A stretch of DNA of 7,149 nucleotides, from positions 1-7,149 of the forward strand of contig JAGRNC010000069.1 of assembly GCA_020440935.1 (NCBI GenBank), in the 5' to 3' direction. The notes under the pieces are model-generated. The model saw only the letters and a program-made list of their open reading frames with translations. It searched no databases and was not told the origin of the DNA. The stretch is from Leptospiraceae bacterium (lineage in GTDB: Bacteria > Spirochaetota > Leptospiria > Leptospirales > Leptonemataceae). The position numbers and the translations under genes are program-made. Shown here piece after piece: positions 5,487-7,149 of this stretch; position 1 is the first letter of the stretch; the number at the start of each line of letters is the position of its first letter.

Positions 5487-6665
5487 CTAATTGTACGGAT
5501 TATAGGGATCCTTATTTTCCCCCGATCGCGGAAACCGGCCCGAATCGTCAGACGATGGCTGCGACGGCGGACCAAAGCGATCCGGATCTGACGGGGCGCT
5601 GGTGTCGCCAGAATCGGAAGCAGTGGATGGCTGATCTCCGCCTGGAGCGGGCGAGTCGGTGGATGGAGACCCAGTCGCTGGACCAAAGGCATCCGATGGG
5701 CCCTGTGGCGTCGTGCCCGGGGACACATAAGTGCCGCGCTTATTTCGCTCTTCGTAGTTGGGCGAAATCTGCTGCTTAACCGATTCTGTAAGAAAGAGCT
5801 CAATTACGGCCCCTTCAAAGCAGAACTGTAGACCGTAAGCCACCGGCATTGCAATGAACATGATAAGTAAATAGATCAGTATCATCGGGGCTACAGCCGC
5901 CTCTGCGGCGCCGCCAGGATCTAGAATGGCTCCCATGCCTACGAACAAGAATAAGCCACCCATATAAGGGATCATTACGACAAGGCCGGGGATCAGATAC
6001 ATTAGCAGCCGGGTAAAGAATAAGGAAATGCCCTTGCCGCGAGTGATTCGCCAGGAAGCGCCAAAGGATTCCCATGCGCCCAGCCCAAGCTCGTAGATTA
6101 ATGGATATACCAATTGAAGCCGACCAAGCAGATAATTTGCGCCCAGCCCGAAAACGGCGAACGCCCCAAAGAATACGAACAGGAAAATGTCGTCTTCGCT
6201 CATACCCGCGAATAGGTCCTTCCCTGCATTAATAGATTCCACGGCGGCGCCCAATGAAACAGCCATGACAGCCGATGCAATGCCATAGATTGTCATAAGA
6301 ATTAGGCCTGCGGCCACAAAGAACAATGAGTAAAGCAACCCGGCCACAAAGACACCGCCGAATTCATTGAAAGGACGGAATAGGTCTTCCAGCCGTCCTT
6401 TCCCTTTTACGGCAGAACTGCCATAGCTCATCATGCCCGCAAAAAGATGAGGAAAGATTGGAAACGCCAGGCAGAACAAAAGATAAGCACAGGTTACCAT
6501 AATGTACCAGACAAAGGCTGATATAGAACTGACGAAGAAGGAACCAAAGAAAGCGCGGAACCCGGTACTTATGGCCTTTCCCAGAGAAAATTCCACACCT
6601 TCTTGAATCAAAGATGTGTCAAGCGTGGCTCGGGAGACCTGGTAGGGGTTCTGATGTTCTGCCAT
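5487..6665 (-). CDS. Uncharacterised polytopic membrane protein with disordered Pro/Ser/Asp tail
   Basis: I do not recognise a named family with confidence. The 392-residue product begins MAEHQNPYQVSR, a short hydrophilic leader, followed by about six hydrophobic stretches near 44-67, 104-140, 159-180, 214-244 and 258-290; the longer ones may each contain two helices. A motif WRITRGKG (205-212) preceding a membrane pair resembles the SW.xTRG-type loop seen in several uncharacterised membrane families (DUF975/DUF4013-like), which suggests but does not prove kinship. From about residue 300 to the end the chain is hydrophilic and low in complexity, rich in Pro, Ser, Asp, Gly and Thr, with repeated SDS/PSD pieces, and closes with DPYNPYN. 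The ATG at 6665-6663 follows an AGG-containing stretch. It stands alone on the minus strand, convergent with the ABC operon and divergent from the lytic transglycosylase, so no operon partner hints at function. Confidence 0.85.
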   Translation of the reverse strand: MAEHQNPYQVSRATLDTSLIQEGVEFSLGKAISTGFRAFFGSFFVSSISAFVWYIMVTCAYLLFCLAFPIFPHLFAGMMSYGSSAVKGKGRLEDLFRPFNEFGGVFVAGLLYSLFFVAAGLILMTIYGIASAVMAVSLGAAVESINAGKDLFAGMSEDDIFLFVFFGAFAVFGLGANYLLGRLQLVYPLIYELGLGAWESFGASWRITRGKGISLFFTRLLMYLIPGLVVMIPYMGGLFLFVGMGAILDPGGAAEAAVAPMILIYLLIMFIAMPVAYGLQFCFEGAVIELFLTESVKQQISPNYEERNKRGTYVSPGTTPQGPSDAFGPATGSPSTDSPAPGGDQPSTASDSGDTSAPSDPDRFGPPSQPSSDDSGRFPRSGENKDPYNPYN

Positions 6666-6745
6666 AAGGAGCCTGTTTATTAGATTTGTGCTGAAAGATC
6701 AATTTTTTTGTGCAACGGCCGAGCAAAAGCGCCGATGGTTCTAGC
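6666..6745. other. Divergent intergenic region
   Basis: This 80-bp gap separates the starts of the minus-strand membrane-protein gene and the plus-strand transglycosylase gene and must hold both of their starts' control signals if they have their own promoters. I see an A/T-rich block with a run of seven T (6703-6709) and TTGCAC or TTGATC-like hexamers on the minus strand, but no pair with correct spacing that I would call a promoter. Confidence 0.4.
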
Positions 6746-7149
6746 ATGGGACCAGGTATAGAAAGAGTTGAGACTCGGATAAGAGACATAATGCAGAAGT
6801 TTGATCAGTACAATGCGGTGCCGCAGCTGAAGAAGGAAAGCCAGCAGCCTGCGGAGATGACTCCGGGTTCGGAGGCGGGCCAGCCGCTACCCCGCCAGGC
6901 TTCCAATGGAAACCCTTCCCATTTTCAAAAGATCTTAAATGCACTGATTGATGAAAAATCCGAGGACTACGGCATTTCCCCTGACCTGGTGCGAGCGGTA
7001 ATGCAGACCGAATCCGCTGGTAACCCCGATGCGGTATCTCCCGCAGGGGCCCAGGGATTAATGCAGCTCATGCCGGATACAGCTCGAGCTCTGGGTGTTG
7101 ATCCCACCGATCCAGTGCAAAACCTGGATGGTGGAATCCGGTACTTGAA
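6746..7149 (+). CDS. Lytic transglycosylase (SLT domain), 3' end cut by window edge
   Basis: The open frame from ATG 6746 runs to the window end, giving 134 residues. Residues 57-134 are the start of a Slt70-type lysozyme-like domain: a helix FQKILNALIDEKSEDYGI, then SPDLVRAVMQTESAGNPDAVS with catalytic Glu89, then GAQGLMQLMP (101-110) and the conserved DPVQNLDGGIRYL. Such enzymes cleave the MurNAc-GlcNAc bond of peptidoglycan to form 1,6-anhydro products. The N-terminal 55 residues contain no signal peptide or membrane helix; they begin with an amphipathic MGPGIERVETRIRDIMQKF segment followed by a hydrophilic linker. A short upstream ATG (6735) is in another frame and stops at once. The SD is weak (GATGG). 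Export must therefore use another route, such as the flagellar secretion system, or the start is misplaced; I see no better upstream start. Confidence 0.9.
   Translation, partial: MGPGIERVETRIRDIMQKFDQYNAVPQLKKESQQPAEMTPGSEAGQPLPRQASNGNPSHFQKILNALIDEKSEDYGISPDLVRAVMQTESAGNPDAVSPAGAQGLMQLMPDTARALGVDPTDPVQNLDGGIRYL

Noticed and set aside
5396..5779. A 127-codon plus-strand open frame opposite the tail of the membrane protein
   Set aside because: It mirrors the GC-rich low-complexity tail, its composition is Arg/Trp-rich without domain, and it has no SD.
6741..6944. A 67-codon minus-strand open frame opposite the transglycosylase N-terminus
   Set aside because: It is antisense to a well-supported gene and Pro/Ala/Ser-rich in the way of shadow frames.

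Overview
The window carries eight protein-coding genes, two of them cut by the window ends, on both strands and with little non-coding DNA. All recognisable products belong to the cell envelope: a LemA lipoprotein, two TPM-domain proteins, an MscS-type channel, a three-gene ABC transport operon with a periplasmic adaptor, an unrecognised polytopic membrane protein and a soluble lytic transglycosylase. This implies a diderm (Gram-negative type) bacterium of intermediate GC. The permissive lipobox of the LemA protein, the adaptor without an alpha-hairpin (known from Borrelia BesA) and the overall style of the genes are compatible with a spirochaete, perhaps of the Leptospira/Leptonema lineage. 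That placement is inference only; no taxonomic marker is present.

Left part, minus strand (1-1503): lemA, then two TPM-domain genes, the second cut by the left edge. A clear intrinsic terminator lies between lemA and the first TPM gene. Promoter-like hexamers lie in the 69-bp gap that separates lemA from the divergent mscS-like gene.

Middle, plus strand (1573-5377): the MscS-family channel, then after about 93 nt an operon of three genes: membrane-fusion/adaptor protein, FtsX/LolC/E/MacB-type permease (its ATG directly follows the adaptor stop codon) and LolD/MacB-type ATPase. Together they should form an inner-membrane ABC machine that acts on a lipid, lipoprotein or other envelope substrate.

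Right part: a convergent minus-strand gene (6665-5487) for a multi-spanning membrane protein with a long disordered tail. Divergent from it, on the plus strand from 6746, is a lytic transglycosylase without a signal peptide, cut by the right edge. I saw no tRNA, rRNA, CRISPR array, insertion sequence or long repeat.
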